Origin: Methylococcaceae bacterium
Lineage (GTDB): Bacteria; Pseudomonadota; Gammaproteobacteria; Methylococcales; Methylomonadaceae
NCBI GenBank assembly: GCA_005779525.1
Contig: SXIZ01000157.1
Coordinates: 1 to 16,868, forward strand
Reading direction: 5' to 3'
DNA: 16,868 bases
In this document: one piece after another, positions 1 to 7,314 of the stretch
Numbering within the stretch: position 1 is the stretch's first letter
Layout of the letters: each line of letters opens with the position of its first letter
Notes under the pieces: generated by a model
Databases searched by the model: none
What the model was told of the DNA's origin: nothing
The model's input: only the letters and a program-made list of their open reading frames with translations
Position numbers and translations under genes: made by a program

Positions 1-657
1 CAACGCGACTTAAATATCGCGTTAATGAATGAGTTGGCCATTATTTTTGACATGCTTAAGATCAGTACGGCAGAAGTTTTAGCCGCGGCGGGGACCAAGT
101 GGAATTTTATGCCTTACACTCCAGGTTTGGTCGGGGGCCATTGTATCGGTGTTGACCCCTATTATTTAACCCACAAAGCCGCCATGATTGGGTATCAACC
201 GCAAGTCATTCTTGCAGGAAGACGTATCAATGATGGGATGGGTAAATTTATAGCCGAACAAACCCTAAAAAATATGATTGCTTGCGGTAGTTATGTCAAA
301 GGTGCACGCGTCAATATCTTGGGCTTTACCTTTAAAAAGAACTGTGCGGATATTCGTAATACCAAAGTGGTTGATGTGATTAATGAATTGCTTAGCTTTG
401 GTGTTGAAGTTTTCGTTCACGATCCCAACGCCGATGCCGAAGAAGCCTGGCATGAATATGGTATACGCCTGCTTGCTTGGGAAGATTTACCGCGCGCAGA
501 TGCCATTATCGCTGCAGTGGCGCATGAGCAATTTTTGGGATTTACGATTGAAGATTTTCAACGCAAATTAGTCAAGGGTGGCTGTTTTATCGATGTAATG
601 GCGAGTTTTAAAACCGCAAACTTTGAGGAAATCGGGGTTAAGGTCTGGACGTTGTAG
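1..657 (+). CDS. tviB: UDP-N-acetylhexosamine 6-dehydrogenase (TviB/WbpO type), 3' part
   Basis: NAD-dependent oxidation of the C6 of a UDP-N-acetylhexosamine to the uronic acid, a cytoplasmic precursor step for acidic surface polysaccharide. The frame is open from base 1, so the gene starts outside the window. The 218 residues seen are the central and C-terminal domains only; the N-terminal Rossmann fold is missing. The catalytic cysteine sits in GGHCIGVDPYY (Cys codon 142-144), preceded by AAGTKWNFMPYTPGLVG, which is typical of the TviB/WbpO/VipA branch. The C-terminal UDP-binding domain contains VNILGFTFKKNCADIRNTKV and a standard ending (VKVWTL), so the 3' end looks intact. It converges on the polysaccharide operon at 945-4520 and probably belongs to the same surface-glycan locus. 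Exact substrate (GlcNAc or GalNAc) cannot be told; the symbol denotes the family branch. Confidence 0.88.
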   Translation, partial: QRDLNIALMNELAIIFDMLKISTAEVLAAAGTKWNFMPYTPGLVGGHCIGVDPYYLTHKAAMIGYQPQVILAGRRINDGMGKFIAEQTLKNMIACGSYVKGARVNILGFTFKKNCADIRNTKVVDVINELLSFGVEVFVHDPNADAEEAWHEYGIRLLAWEDLPRADAIIAAVAHEQFLGFTIEDFQRKLVKGGCFIDVMASFKTANFEEIGVKVWTL

Positions 658-898
658 GGTAGGGATGTTGCTGAGAATGTACTAGAGCAGGGTAGAACAG
701 TATGGAAGTCACCACTGCCGTTAAGTTTTTGCATAATTGGGTGGATAACTGAGCTGGGTCGCCTAATGACTCGCCGTCCTGGCATTCGCACTTCGTGTGC
801 TAACGCCTTCGGGTGCGTGAACTCAATTAGAAAGCCGTCGCGATAGCGACTCAGCATGATTCTTTCTAAGCTAAAGAAAAAGAACTGCATATCATCAG
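658..898. other. Non-coding stretch with small hairpins
   Basis: No convincing gene lies between the dehydrogenase stop and the convergent inverted repeat at 899-936. Visible structures are a GCAC/GTGC hairpin with a TTCGT loop (788-800), a neighbouring ACGC/GCGT pair around a second TTCG (803-818; CGCAC at 787-791 can instead pair with GTGCG at 813-817), and GTCGC-GATA-GCGAC (837-850). The part from about 750 to 850 looks richer in G and C than its flanks. A minus-strand open frame (558-890) runs through it but resembles no family I know and overlaps the dehydrogenase gene. It could be a degraded mobile fragment, a palindromic repeat element or a structured RNA. Confidence 0.4.
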
Positions 899-936
899 TT
901 AAATAACGTTGTGATATCGTTTACGACGTTATTTAA
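899..936. terminator. Bidirectional terminator-like inverted repeat
   Basis: A 14-bp inverted repeat, TTAAATAACGTTGT (899-912) and ACGACGTTATTTAA (923-936), encloses the 10-nt loop GATATCGTTT; one pair is a G-T wobble. It lies 8 bp past the stop of the minus-strand ATPase gene and downstream of the plus-strand dehydrogenase, exactly where a shared terminator between convergent genes is expected. The stem ends are A/T-rich, giving U-runs in either direction, although no long separate U-tract follows. Confidence 0.65.
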
Positions 937-944
937 ATGACGCA

Positions 945-1886
945 TTAATCTAGAGATATTGCCATATGGTTGAAGTTCTCTGGTGTTGGTTCAATCACGC
1001 TAATATCAATATTTTTATTTTCTAAAATTAAGGCCTTGATAATAGCTTGTTCTTGATTTTCTTCCGTTACTTTGGGAAAAATACCGCCGCTATGTTTGTC
1101 CTTAATGACTTCCATGGTTAATTGAAGATCAAGTTGTTGGCGTTCCTCGGCATAGCCGTAGACTAAAGCAAAATCACACAACTGATTGATCAATCTTGGA
1201 ATACCGCTACTGTGGTAATAGATAGCTGCCACGGCGTATTTGTCGAAAATGGTATTTGTCGATCCAGCTATTTGTAATCGATAACGAATGTATTCCGCAG
1301 TTTCGCTGTAACTAAGCGGTTTGAGATTAAAATTCACTGACACTCTTTGCGCAAATTGCCGCAGTTCTGGTTTGCGCAATAAATCTAATAACTCAGGCTG
1401 ACCCACTAAAATGACTTGCAATACAACATGTTTGTCGGCGTTGATATTGGATAACAGCCTCAGTTCTTCTAGGGTGGACACATCCATATTCTGAGCTTCA
1501 TCAATGACCAATACCGTTCTGCGATTCTTTGAATATTCACTGAGCAAGAAGTCCATAAGCAATTTATAGCGGCTCGCTTTAGTGTCCTGTTGAACTTTAA
1601 TGTCAAAGGCCATTAAAATCCACTGTAGCAAGTCACCAAATAAACTATGTGCATTTGATATTAAACCTATCGTAATACCTCGCCCAGTTTCCTTCATGAT
1701 TTTTCGAATCACCGTAGTTTTTCCGGATCCAACTTCGCCACTGATAACCGTGAGCCCAGCTTGAGTATCTATGCCATATTTTAATAGGGTAAGTGCTAAT
1801 CGATGTTGCTTGGTAAGATAGAGATAGTCAGGATCGGGTACAAGCGTGAATGGACTTTCCTTAAAACCATAATGTTGTTTATACAT
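945..1886 (-). CDS. ExeA/GspA-like AAA ATPase of a polysaccharide export locus
   Basis: A 313-residue soluble ATPase. The N-terminus (MYKQHYGFKESPF, then LVPDPDYLYLT) is the signature opening of the ExeA/GspA-like family, in particular the 'secretion ATPase' subfamily found in exopolysaccharide/PEP-CTERM loci. Walker A is GEVGSGKTT (residues 50-58), Walker B is VLVIDEAQNM (125-134), and a sensor-like region follows (LQVILVGQPEL, then LRQFAQRVS). The peptidoglycan-binding C-terminal part of true ExeA is absent, as usual for the EPS subfamily. It is the last gene of the minus-strand operon, 33 bp after the tyrosine kinase gene. The start ATG is preceded by AGAAAAATT, a leader shared with the kinase gene, and by no strong Shine-Dalgarno. 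Role in glycan export is inferred from family and context. Confidence 0.85.
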   Translation of the reverse strand: MYKQHYGFKESPFTLVPDPDYLYLTKQHRLALTLLKYGIDTQAGLTVISGEVGSGKTTVIRKIMKETGRGITIGLISNAHSLFGDLLQWILMAFDIKVQQDTKASRYKLLMDFLLSEYSKNRRTVLVIDEAQNMDVSTLEELRLLSNINADKHVVLQVILVGQPELLDLLRKPELRQFAQRVSVNFNLKPLSYSETAEYIRYRLQIAGSTNTIFDKYAVAAIYYHSSGIPRLINQLCDFALVYGYAEERQQLDLQLTMEVIKDKHSGGIFPKVTEENQEQAIIKALILENKNIDISVIEPTPENFNHMAISLD

Positions 1887-1919
1887 AATTTTTCTGGCTA
1901 AAAATTGCTAGAACAGCTG

Positions 1920-2726
1920 TTAATAGTATGAGTATTCTGAAGGGCGTATATCAGCAGATTTATTTAAAATTGTCCCTAAAAATTTCTCTGGGTCGATAAG
2001 TTGTACACTACGTTCAACTTCATCTTTGGTGTTTTCACCTTCTGCGACTACCAATACTAAAGCGTCGACATTCGGCGCAAAACTTAAAGCGTCATCAGAT
2101 ATTAACAGCGGCGGTAAATCCACGACAACTATTCTATTTGGGTATCGATGTTTGAGTTCTGCTGCCAAGGCAAGCATTTTGGGGGTGGAGAGCAACTCGG
2201 AGGAAGAATGCGTAGATTGCCCTGCAGGAAGAATTACGAGTCGCTCGATTCCAGGATTGATCAGCAATTCGGAAATTGGTTTGTCCTCTTCTAAATAATG
2301 GGTTAGACCAAATTCAGGGCTTATGCCGAAATATTCATGCACTGAAGGGTGACGCAAGTCAAAATCTGCTAGCAAAACAGAGTAATTCGCATCCATAGCA
2401 ATACTGACGGCTAAATTAACTGCAATTAATGATTTACCGTTATTTGAAGTTGGACTACTGATCGCGATCACATTGGAATTATTACTGCGCAGTCGTTGTA
2501 AAATTTTTGTGCGTAGAATACGAAATATATCGGATCTAGGATCATTTTTCGCCGCGGCGACCACACGATTTTTAATCAGTGTGGCCTTATTACAGGGAAT
2601 TGATTGTGTTTCATGGTATGCAATATCATCAATGACGACCGAATGCGAATGAAGATAATCAACATACGAAGACTGCATTGGTCGTTGTTGGCTAGCTTTT
2701 TCTAAAGCTTTTTGAATACGTTCCAT
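1920..2726 (-). CDS. CpsD/CapB-like bacterial tyrosine autokinase
   Basis: A cytoplasmic BY-kinase that autophosphorylates on a C-terminal tyrosine cluster and regulates polysaccharide chain length with its membrane partner. The 268 residues hold a modified Walker A (SPTSNNGKSL, about 91-100), Walker A' with the DxDxR pattern (VLLADFDLRHP, about 117-127), Walker B (VVVDLPP, 200-206), and a tail ending SEYSYY with tyrosines 265, 267 and 268. The opening MERIQKALEKA is common in the exopolysaccharide/PEP-CTERM-locus kinase family. No transmembrane segment is present; the activating membrane domain is supplied by the adjacent Wzz-like protein, the split arrangement seen in CpsC/CpsD systems rather than fused Wzc. 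It lies 45 bp after the chain-length gene. The start uses the AGAAAAATT-ATG leader. Confidence 0.87.
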   Translation of the reverse strand: MERIQKALEKASQQRPMQSSYVDYLHSHSVVIDDIAYHETQSIPCNKATLIKNRVVAAAKNDPRSDIFRILRTKILQRLRSNNSNVIAISSPTSNNGKSLIAVNLAVSIAMDANYSVLLADFDLRHPSVHEYFGISPEFGLTHYLEEDKPISELLINPGIERLVILPAGQSTHSSSELLSTPKMLALAAELKHRYPNRIVVVDLPPLLISDDALSFAPNVDALVLVVAEGENTKDEVERSVQLIDPEKFLGTILNKSADIRPSEYSYY

Positions 2727-2771
2727 AATTTTTCTTAGCCTCGAGTGGATGATAATTGCGGATTAGAAAAT

Positions 2772-4520
2772 TTAAACAATCGTAATTCCTAATTTTCTTT
2801 GGAGTGCATACCAGAGCACATCGAGAGGTGCATAGGCAAAGTGAATAATTACCAGTGCTATGACTAGTAAAACCATTGGCGTCGCAACAAGCCACCATTT
2901 TACGTGAGATTTTTTAGTTAATTCTTCTTCACTGTATAAAAAGGGTATGACAATCAAAGGTGCTGCTCCAGTAATGGCTTTTAAGTCATTTATACCATAA
3001 ATGCCTGGATCAATACTTGCTCGAAGTAGTGCATATCCAAAACCAGATAGTAAAGCGATGAATAGCCCTAGCAGCACTATTAAGGATCTGTTGGGTTTAA
3101 GAGGTTTTTCAGGGTAAATTGGAGGTTCAATTAACGAAAATCGTTCGCCTTTCCGGTCTGCTTCCATGGTTTTGGACATGTCAGCTTCCATTTGTTTGGC
3201 TTTGACCTCACGATATTTCATCATGGAATTATCATAATCTAAATTTAAATCGTGATACTTCCGCTCAACTTGGGGAGAGGCGCGTAGGCTTTTTTCGTAA
3301 TCCGCAATTTTACTTTTGATAGATTTTTTGGATTGTTGTAACGCATTGATTTCAGAGTTTGCAGATTGTAACTGAGCCTGTAATTGAATATAAGCGGGAT
3401 TATCGGGTTTTTCTGCAACGTTTTTGGGTTTTTTGCGGGGAACTGCTTGCAGTTCAGCTTCAAGGCGGCTAATGGTTAATGTTAATCTTTTGACATCTGG
3501 GTGATCGGCAGAATACTTTTCTGAAAGTTGCGTAAGTTCGCCTTTTTTATCTAACAATTGTTTAGTGATTTCCGCCTTATCGACTCCGCCCAGCTCATTC
3601 TGTAGCGCTGCAATTTCTTTACGTGCTTTTAATACATCTGGATGATTGGCAGAGTACTTAGCAGTTAAAGCAATATATTCAGATTGCAACGCTTTTAATC
3701 TGTCGCCGGAGCTGAAAATTCGTGCGCCAGAGGCGGAAAAGGACTCTAAAATTGGGCTGATTTGTGCTAATTCAGATTGTAAATAAATTTTTCGTTCTTG
3801 CAACGATGCGAGTTGTTTATCAATTTCATTGATTTGTTGTTCATTTCTATCCATCAGTTGCAAGTTGAGTTGTTGTAACTCTGGCAAACTTGTTGAGTTT
3901 TTTTCTTTAAAATCAGCCAGCGCAGACTCTAGTTCGGAAATGTGGCTACGCAATTTATCTGCCTCAATCGCTAAAAAGTCGTTGGTTTCGGAAACGGCTT
4001 GGGTACGGTGCTTAACGTTTTCATTGAGATATAAATTAACCAATTCGTTAGCCACTTGTTGCGCCATGGAAGGTGATTGGCTGGTAAATGAGAGTGCAAA
4101 TGCAATAGTTGCTTGGGTAGGTCGACCACTTCTAGGGTCGACAACATCTGCGCTAATCATATCCAGCTTAATGTCGTCGCGTAATTTATCTAGGATGGCA
4201 GCGGTGGTTTCAACTTTACGTTCTTTTTCAAATAGATTGAATTTGTTGATGATTGCGGTCATATTTTCAGAATTCATGACTCGCTGGCTAATTACCTGTA
4301 TGCGTTGATCGGCAAAACTCGTGATCGTTGAGCGCACTAATTCTTCAGGTATTTCTTGTTGCTCAATTAGAATTTTGGCAGTAGATTTGTAGATTGCAGG
4401 CAAAGCAAGCGCAATCACAATAGCCAGTAAAAATATCGAAAGTGTTATCCACGAGATTTGATTTTTAAAGCGTTTAAAAATCCGTATATAATCCTGCAAA
4501 CTATTAATATCTGCTTCCAT
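2772..4520 (-). CDS. Wzz/GumC-like polysaccharide chain-length determinant
   Basis: Inner-membrane polysaccharide co-polymerase. From the ATG at 4520 it has 582 residues: transmembrane segment about 24-42, the Wzz N-terminal motif (EELVRSTITSFADQRIQVIS, about 60-79), a long coiled-coil periplasmic region (about 175-450), the proline-rich PPIYPEKPLKPNRS before a second transmembrane segment (about 479-498), and a third at about 542-562. Two internal repeats carry KYSA(N/D)HPDV (288-296 and 335-343). A TTG seven codons upstream (4541) could also start the frame, but the ATG is preceded by GAGAAAA, resembling the leaders of the two downstream genes, so 4520 is preferred. First gene of the operon with the tyrosine kinase and ATPase. 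No outer-membrane export protein is visible nearby. Confidence 0.88.
   Translation of the reverse strand: MEADINSLQDYIRIFKRFKNQISWITLSIFLLAIVIALALPAIYKSTAKILIEQQEIPEELVRSTITSFADQRIQVISQRVMNSENMTAIINKFNLFEKERKVETTAAILDKLRDDIKLDMISADVVDPRSGRPTQATIAFALSFTSQSPSMAQQVANELVNLYLNENVKHRTQAVSETNDFLAIEADKLRSHISELESALADFKEKNSTSLPELQQLNLQLMDRNEQQINEIDKQLASLQERKIYLQSELAQISPILESFSASGARIFSSGDRLKALQSEYIALTAKYSANHPDVLKARKEIAALQNELGGVDKAEITKQLLDKKGELTQLSEKYSADHPDVKRLTLTISRLEAELQAVPRKKPKNVAEKPDNPAYIQLQAQLQSANSEINALQQSKKSIKSKIADYEKSLRASPQVERKYHDLNLDYDNSMMKYREVKAKQMEADMSKTMEADRKGERFSLIEPPIYPEKPLKPNRSLIVLLGLFIALLSGFGYALLRASIDPGIYGINDLKAITGAAPLIVIPFLYSEEELTKKSHVKWWLVATPMVLLVIALVIIHFAYAPLDVLWYALQRKLGITIV
3450..3518 (-). 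repeat. Internal protein repeat, copy 2 (KYSADHPDV)
   Basis: Residues 335-357 of the chain-length protein: KYSADHPDV followed by a helix ending SRLEAEL. Eight of the nine motif residues are identical to copy 1 and the following helix has the same charge pattern, suggesting an old internal duplication of a coiled-coil segment. Confidence 0.75.
3591..3659 (-). repeat. Internal protein repeat, copy 1 (KYSANHPDV)
   Basis: Residues 288-310 of the chain-length protein: KYSANHPDV followed by a lysine-rich helix ending AALQNEL. It matches copy 2 at 3450-3518, 47 residues later. The KYxxxHPDV motif is common in GumC-type proteins; both copies lie in the coiled-coil part. Confidence 0.75.
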
Positions 4521-4836
4521 TTTTCTCACATTACCTAGCAATTATCTTTAAGGGCGCTTTCCTGAATTAAATTAAAACCTAGATACCTTGATTTCGGGGG
4601 TACTGAGTTAAATTAAATTTACTTGAGTGGATTGACTACAGCGTGCTCCATGTAAAAAACGAGGATAAGCGAAATATTGAAAAATCATTGATTATCTTGA
4701 AATAAAAAGACTTTTTGAGCGTTTGATAATAATTTCGAGAAATGTTACCCCAATCTAATGCATAACGCAAAGATTAATTATTTGGGAAATTGCGCTATAG
4801 AAATAATTACTACTTAGTTTGCTTTATGTTACTTGT

Positions 4837-4864
4837 ATCGTAAACACATTGAAATTGTTGTCAA
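4837..4864 (-). promoter_or_regulatory. Candidate sigma-70 promoter of the polysaccharide operon
   Basis: On the minus strand a perfect -35 TTGACA (4864-4859) is followed by a 16-bp spacer and TACGAT (4842-4837) as -10. Transcription would start near 4830, leaving about 310 nt before the chain-length ATG. The -35 is exact; the -10 matches four of six positions and the spacer is one short, so this is a moderate candidate. Confidence 0.4.
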
Positions 4865-4920
4865 AATTAATAAGATAACAAAATATGTTAGCGCGTTAGC
4901 TAGCAGTTAGTTCAGTGTTA

Positions 4921-4942
4921 TGGGCAACTTTAGTGTTGCCCA
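4921..4942 (-). terminator. Hairpin terminator after the DUF900 hydrolase gene
   Basis: TGGGCAAC (4921-4928) and GTTGCCCA (4935-4942) form a perfect 8-bp stem with a 6-nt loop TTTAGT, 60 bp past the hydrolase stop. On the minus strand the following bases (ATAACACTG) are not a clear U-tract, so termination may be partial or factor-assisted. Confidence 0.5.
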
Positions 4943-5001
4943 AGCTGGCTGGAATTACTTAATAACTTACTTTAGTGGTAATAGTAAGCGTGTGACTGGC
5001 T

Positions 5002-5976
5002 TTAGACTAGTATTTGCGATTTGTTTAACACAAAATCATTTTCACCAATTTTAGTGCGCGTCGGGATTAGATTTCTATCGACCCCCCCTTGAAGCGTATG
5101 CGCAAGATCGTCATACCATACAGGGTCACTAAAATACCAGGCATGTGATTGCGCGATATCTAACAAAACATTATGTGCGGCAATATAGCGAGGTCCGCAG
5201 TCGACATCCAATGCTTTGGTCAATCCTGGCGTTTCAGTAGGCATACCCACTCTGCCGACTCGAGAATCCACATCTAAATGCTTTAAATTTGATGCGGCAA
5301 GTGCTTGATCATAGCCACTAAAATAATTGGTTAAGCGGCCACAATGTTCAAAAACAGGCAACATTTCTGGGTTCCCAAGTTGAAAGCTACTCGAGGAAAT
5401 ATCTGCAGCAAACAGTACCAACTGGCTAACGCGCCAATCGCTGGGGACTTTGGTAGAGCGACTTTTATCTGATGCCCGAAAAGCCTCTCGAACCACAAAT
5501 CCTCCCATGGAATGGGCCATGATATGGATATTTACGCTACAAGTCCTTGCACGGTTATAGAGCGCAAACGGAATGATACCTGCGTTCACTAAGCTTAAGG
5601 CGGCATGTTGCGCCTCGCTACGATCATACAAATACATGGCAATTTGCTCGGCAGACGGCCAATCAAAACCCACGACTAGGCAGGGTAGGCCACGCTGTCT
5701 CAGTTCGGTTTGAATTTTTCGTTGGCGGTGTAACGCTTCATCTGGAGAAGTGTTATAACCGTGTACAAAAAAAACAATATCTAGACTAGGGGCGTTAACC
5801 TCTTGGGACGGGGTAGCGAGGTTGATAATGGCTTGGAACCACTGATCTCGAGCGAGTCTATGGCTAGGCAAAGGCGCATTCTGATTTTCCGGTACTTCTA
5901 GATAAGATGGCTTACCCAAAGCGCGACCAAAAGAATTGTTCTTTTGATTTCTGACGCTCAAAACAAAACTGTTCAT
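5002..5976 (-). CDS. DUF900-type alpha/beta hydrolase (serine esterase/lipase-like)
   Basis: Probable serine hydrolase of the DUF900 alpha/beta-hydrolase family; substrate unknown. With the start at 5976 it has 324 residues. Visible marks are the oxyanion-side strand IVFFVHGYNTS (68-77), the nucleophile elbow AHSMGG with Ser156, and candidate acid Asp223 (FSGYDQAL) and His278 (SHAWYFSDP), spaced as in the family. The frame opens upstream at 6084, but the ATG at 5976 has a good Shine-Dalgarno (TTGGAGT about 8 bases upstream), the protein then begins MNSFVLSVRN as its relatives do, and 6084 would fall almost on the predicted transcription start. No signal peptide from the chosen start, so cytoplasmic. 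It is transcribed divergently from the dienelactone hydrolase and alone in its unit. Confidence 0.72.
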   Translation of the reverse strand: MNSFVLSVRNQKNNSFGRALGKPSYLEVPENQNAPLPSHRLARDQWFQAIINLATPSQEVNAPSLDIVFFVHGYNTSPDEALHRQRKIQTELRQRGLPCLVVGFDWPSAEQIAMYLYDRSEAQHAALSLVNAGIIPFALYNRARTCSVNIHIMAHSMGGFVVREAFRASDKSRSTKVPSDWRVSQLVLFAADISSSSFQLGNPEMLPVFEHCGRLTNYFSGYDQALAASNLKHLDVDSRVGRVGMPTETPGLTKALDVDCGPRYIAAHNVLLDIAQSHAWYFSDPVWYDDLAHTLQGGVDRNLIPTRTKIGENDFVLNKSQILV

Positions 5977-6095
5977 AACTAAACTCCAAGTTAAAACATT
6001 AGGTAGTTCAAATTGATAGGATTGGGAAACAACGATGTGTAGACAGATAAAAACGACTAATTTTTGACTGGATGCTACGTGCATCGTTGTCAGGG

Positions 6096-6101
6096 ATATT
6101 A
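6096..6101 (-). promoter_or_regulatory. Candidate -10 element of the DUF900 hydrolase promoter
   Basis: On the minus strand GCATAATAT holds TAATAT (6101-6096), or CATAAT two bases earlier (6103-6098), as -10. No good -35 lies at the right distance (AACTTT 17 bp upstream), which fits an activator-dependent promoter. Transcription would begin near 6089-6091, putting the CRP-type palindrome centred at 6131.5 at about -41 to -43. Confidence 0.45.
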
Positions 6102-6122
6102 TGCCTAAAATTCTGGCAAAAG

Positions 6123-6140
6123 TTGTGAACTATTTCACAA
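6123..6140. promoter_or_regulatory. Perfect CRP/Vfr-type binding site
   Basis: TTGTGAACTATTTCACAA is a 7+4+7 perfect palindrome and contains both consensus half-sites of the cAMP receptor protein family exactly: TGTGA-N6-TCACA. It lies between divergent hydrolase genes, 147 bp before the DUF900 hydrolase ATG. Its centre falls near -42 relative to the candidate -10 on that side, the class II activator position, while the plus-strand sigma-70 promoter is about 130 bp away. Confidence 0.65.
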
Positions 6141-6270
6141 AAATTTTTACTTTTGGCTAGATGAAATTGGCTAGTTTAAGTAATATTTTATATTATTCAA
6201 TTAGTTATATAAACTCAATGTAATCTAACATTTGCGAGTAAGCTGGCAGTTAACAGGCGGCGTAACGCAT

Positions 6271-6299
6271 TTGACTCTATAGCAGTGATGACATATGAT
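6271..6299 (+). promoter_or_regulatory. Near-consensus sigma-70 promoter for the dienelactone hydrolase gene
   Basis: TTGACT (6271-6276), a 17-bp spacer and TATGAT (6294-6299): ten of twelve consensus positions at optimal spacing. Transcription would start near 6306, giving a leader of about 150 nt, AT-rich, before the ATG at 6460. Confidence 0.6.
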
Positions 6300-6459
6300 G
6301 CAAAGGCGATAAGAGTGAAGGTTTTTTTCGATTTTAATGAAATATTTTTAAGTTAAAGTTTTGATTTGTAATTAAAAAATTTTATTAGCGATTTTTAAAT
6401 TTAACTTTTGAATTTAGGGTTTGACACCTTTTAACTGCGTCCATACAAGGAAAATCCAA

Positions 6460-7251
6460 ATGCTTATTAAAGATAGTGAAGTTGCTGATATTCAAACTCC
6501 AACAGGCGATATGCGCGCCCATATTTTTCGCCCGGCGGCTCCCGGAAAATATCCGGGGATACTGATGTTTTCGGAGATATTTCAGGTGACTGGCCCCATT
6601 CGGCGAACGGCCGCGATGTTAGCAGGTCATGGCTTTATTGTGGCTTGCCCAGAAATTTACCATGAACTTGAGCCCGCTGGCACCGTGCTGGCTTACGATG
6701 AGGAAGGAACGCAGCGGGGGAATGCACATAAAATTACCAAAGAAGTTTCGGCTTACGATAGTGATGCGCGTGCAGTGCTCGCCTATTTGAAATCGCGGGA
6801 AGACTGCACAGGTCGGCTCGGGGTGATGGGGATTTGTATCGGCGGGCATTTGGCCTTCCGCGCGGCAATGAATCCTGAGGTGTTAGCAACCACCTGTTTT
6901 TACGCCACCGATATCCATAAAAAAAGTCTCGGTCTGGGCATGAATGACAATTCGTTGGAACGTGCACCTGAGATAAAAGGTGAGTTGTTGATGATTTGGG
7001 GACGGCAGGACCCGCATGTTCCACTTGAAGGGCGCAATTTGGTTAAAGCGCGTTTGGAAGAAGTTGGCACTCGATTTACTTGGCATGAAGTCAATGGCCA
7101 GCATGCCTTTATGCGTGATGAAGGGCATCGCTACGACCCAGCGTTGGCGTTGCAATGTTGGACCATATTACTCGAAATGTTTCATCGCCGTTTAGGGTGG
7201 GGAGATTTGGATATCATTGCAGATGCCACCCCTGCGGAAAGTCGTCATTAA
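6460..7251 (+). CDS. Dienelactone hydrolase family protein
   Basis: Cytoplasmic alpha/beta hydrolase with a cysteine nucleophile, related to carboxymethylenebutenolidase (clcD family); true substrate not deducible. With the start at 6460 it has 263 residues. The family triad is visible: Cys126 in MGICIGGH, Asp184 in WGRQDPHVP, and His215 in NGQHAFMRDEG. The start is supported by AAGGA eight bases upstream and by MLIKDSEVADIQTPTGDMRA matching how such proteins begin; the frame is open further upstream to a TTG at 6421 without an SD. Transcribed from the sigma-70 promoter at 6271-6299 and followed by two hairpins, so probably monocistronic. It sits directly upstream of flrB, where many relatives have flrA/fleQ, so it looks like an inserted neighbour rather than a flagellar gene. 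Confidence 0.82.
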   Translation: MLIKDSEVADIQTPTGDMRAHIFRPAAPGKYPGILMFSEIFQVTGPIRRTAAMLAGHGFIVACPEIYHELEPAGTVLAYDEEGTQRGNAHKITKEVSAYDSDARAVLAYLKSREDCTGRLGVMGICIGGHLAFRAAMNPEVLATTCFYATDIHKKSLGLGMNDNSLERAPEIKGELLMIWGRQDPHVPLEGRNLVKARLEEVGTRFTWHEVNGQHAFMRDEGHRYDPALALQCWTILLEMFHRRLGWGDLDIIADATPAESRH

Positions 7252-7266
7252 TTGTCTCTGTTCTAA

Positions 7267-7294
7267 CTACGGCAGTTCGTCAAGGCTGCCGTAG
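7267..7294 (+). terminator. Hairpin 1 downstream of the dienelactone hydrolase gene
   Basis: CTACGGCAG (7267-7275) and CTGCCGTAG (7286-7294) form a perfect 9-bp GC-rich stem with a 10-nt loop, 15 bp after the stop codon. No U-tract follows directly, but a second hairpin lies 20 bp further on. Confidence 0.6.
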
Positions 7295-7314
7295 CTGATT
7301 CCCAATGTACTTGG

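Larger units (their letters stand above)
4521..5001. other. AT-rich intergenic region upstream of the polysaccharide operon
   Basis: About 480 bases with no recognisable gene, between the polysaccharide operon start and the end of the DUF900 hydrolase gene, both on the minus strand. It holds the hydrolase terminator hairpin (4921-4942), a candidate minus-strand promoter (4837-4864), and therefore probably a leader of roughly 310 nt for the operon. Two similar AT-rich words (TTAAATTAAA around 4566 and 4610) are visible. No ops/JUMPstart sequence and no known riboswitch core were recognised. Confidence 0.5.

Noticed and set aside
558..890. Minus-strand 110-codon open frame
   Set aside because: It overlaps the conserved 3' end of the dehydrogenase, matches no family I recognise and its sequence follows hairpins; treated as non-coding.
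3829..4308. Plus-strand 159-codon open frame
   Set aside because: Antisense shadow of the chain-length gene, with serine/leucine-rich sequence and no domain.
5977..6084. N-terminal extension of the DUF900 hydrolase with a hydrophobic, signal-like segment
   Set aside because: The ATG at 5976 has a proper Shine-Dalgarno and gives the family-like N-terminus; the extension begins almost at the predicted transcription start.
6244..6258. Sigma-54-like TGGCAGTTAACAGGC upstream of the dienelactone hydrolase
   Set aside because: GG-N10-GC spacing is right but the TTGC box is lost (AGGC); a near-consensus sigma-70 promoter lies just downstream, so chance is likely.
6350..6412. AAGTTAAA...TTTAACTT inverted repeat in the AT-rich leader of the dienelactone hydrolase
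   Set aside because: Short A/T-only arms in an A/T-only region; no evidence beyond composition.
6421..6449. Perfect TTGACA with TACAAG 17 bp downstream
   Set aside because: Transcription would start about four bases before the ATG at 6460 and exclude the AAGGA ribosome site; the promoter at 6271-6299 fits better.
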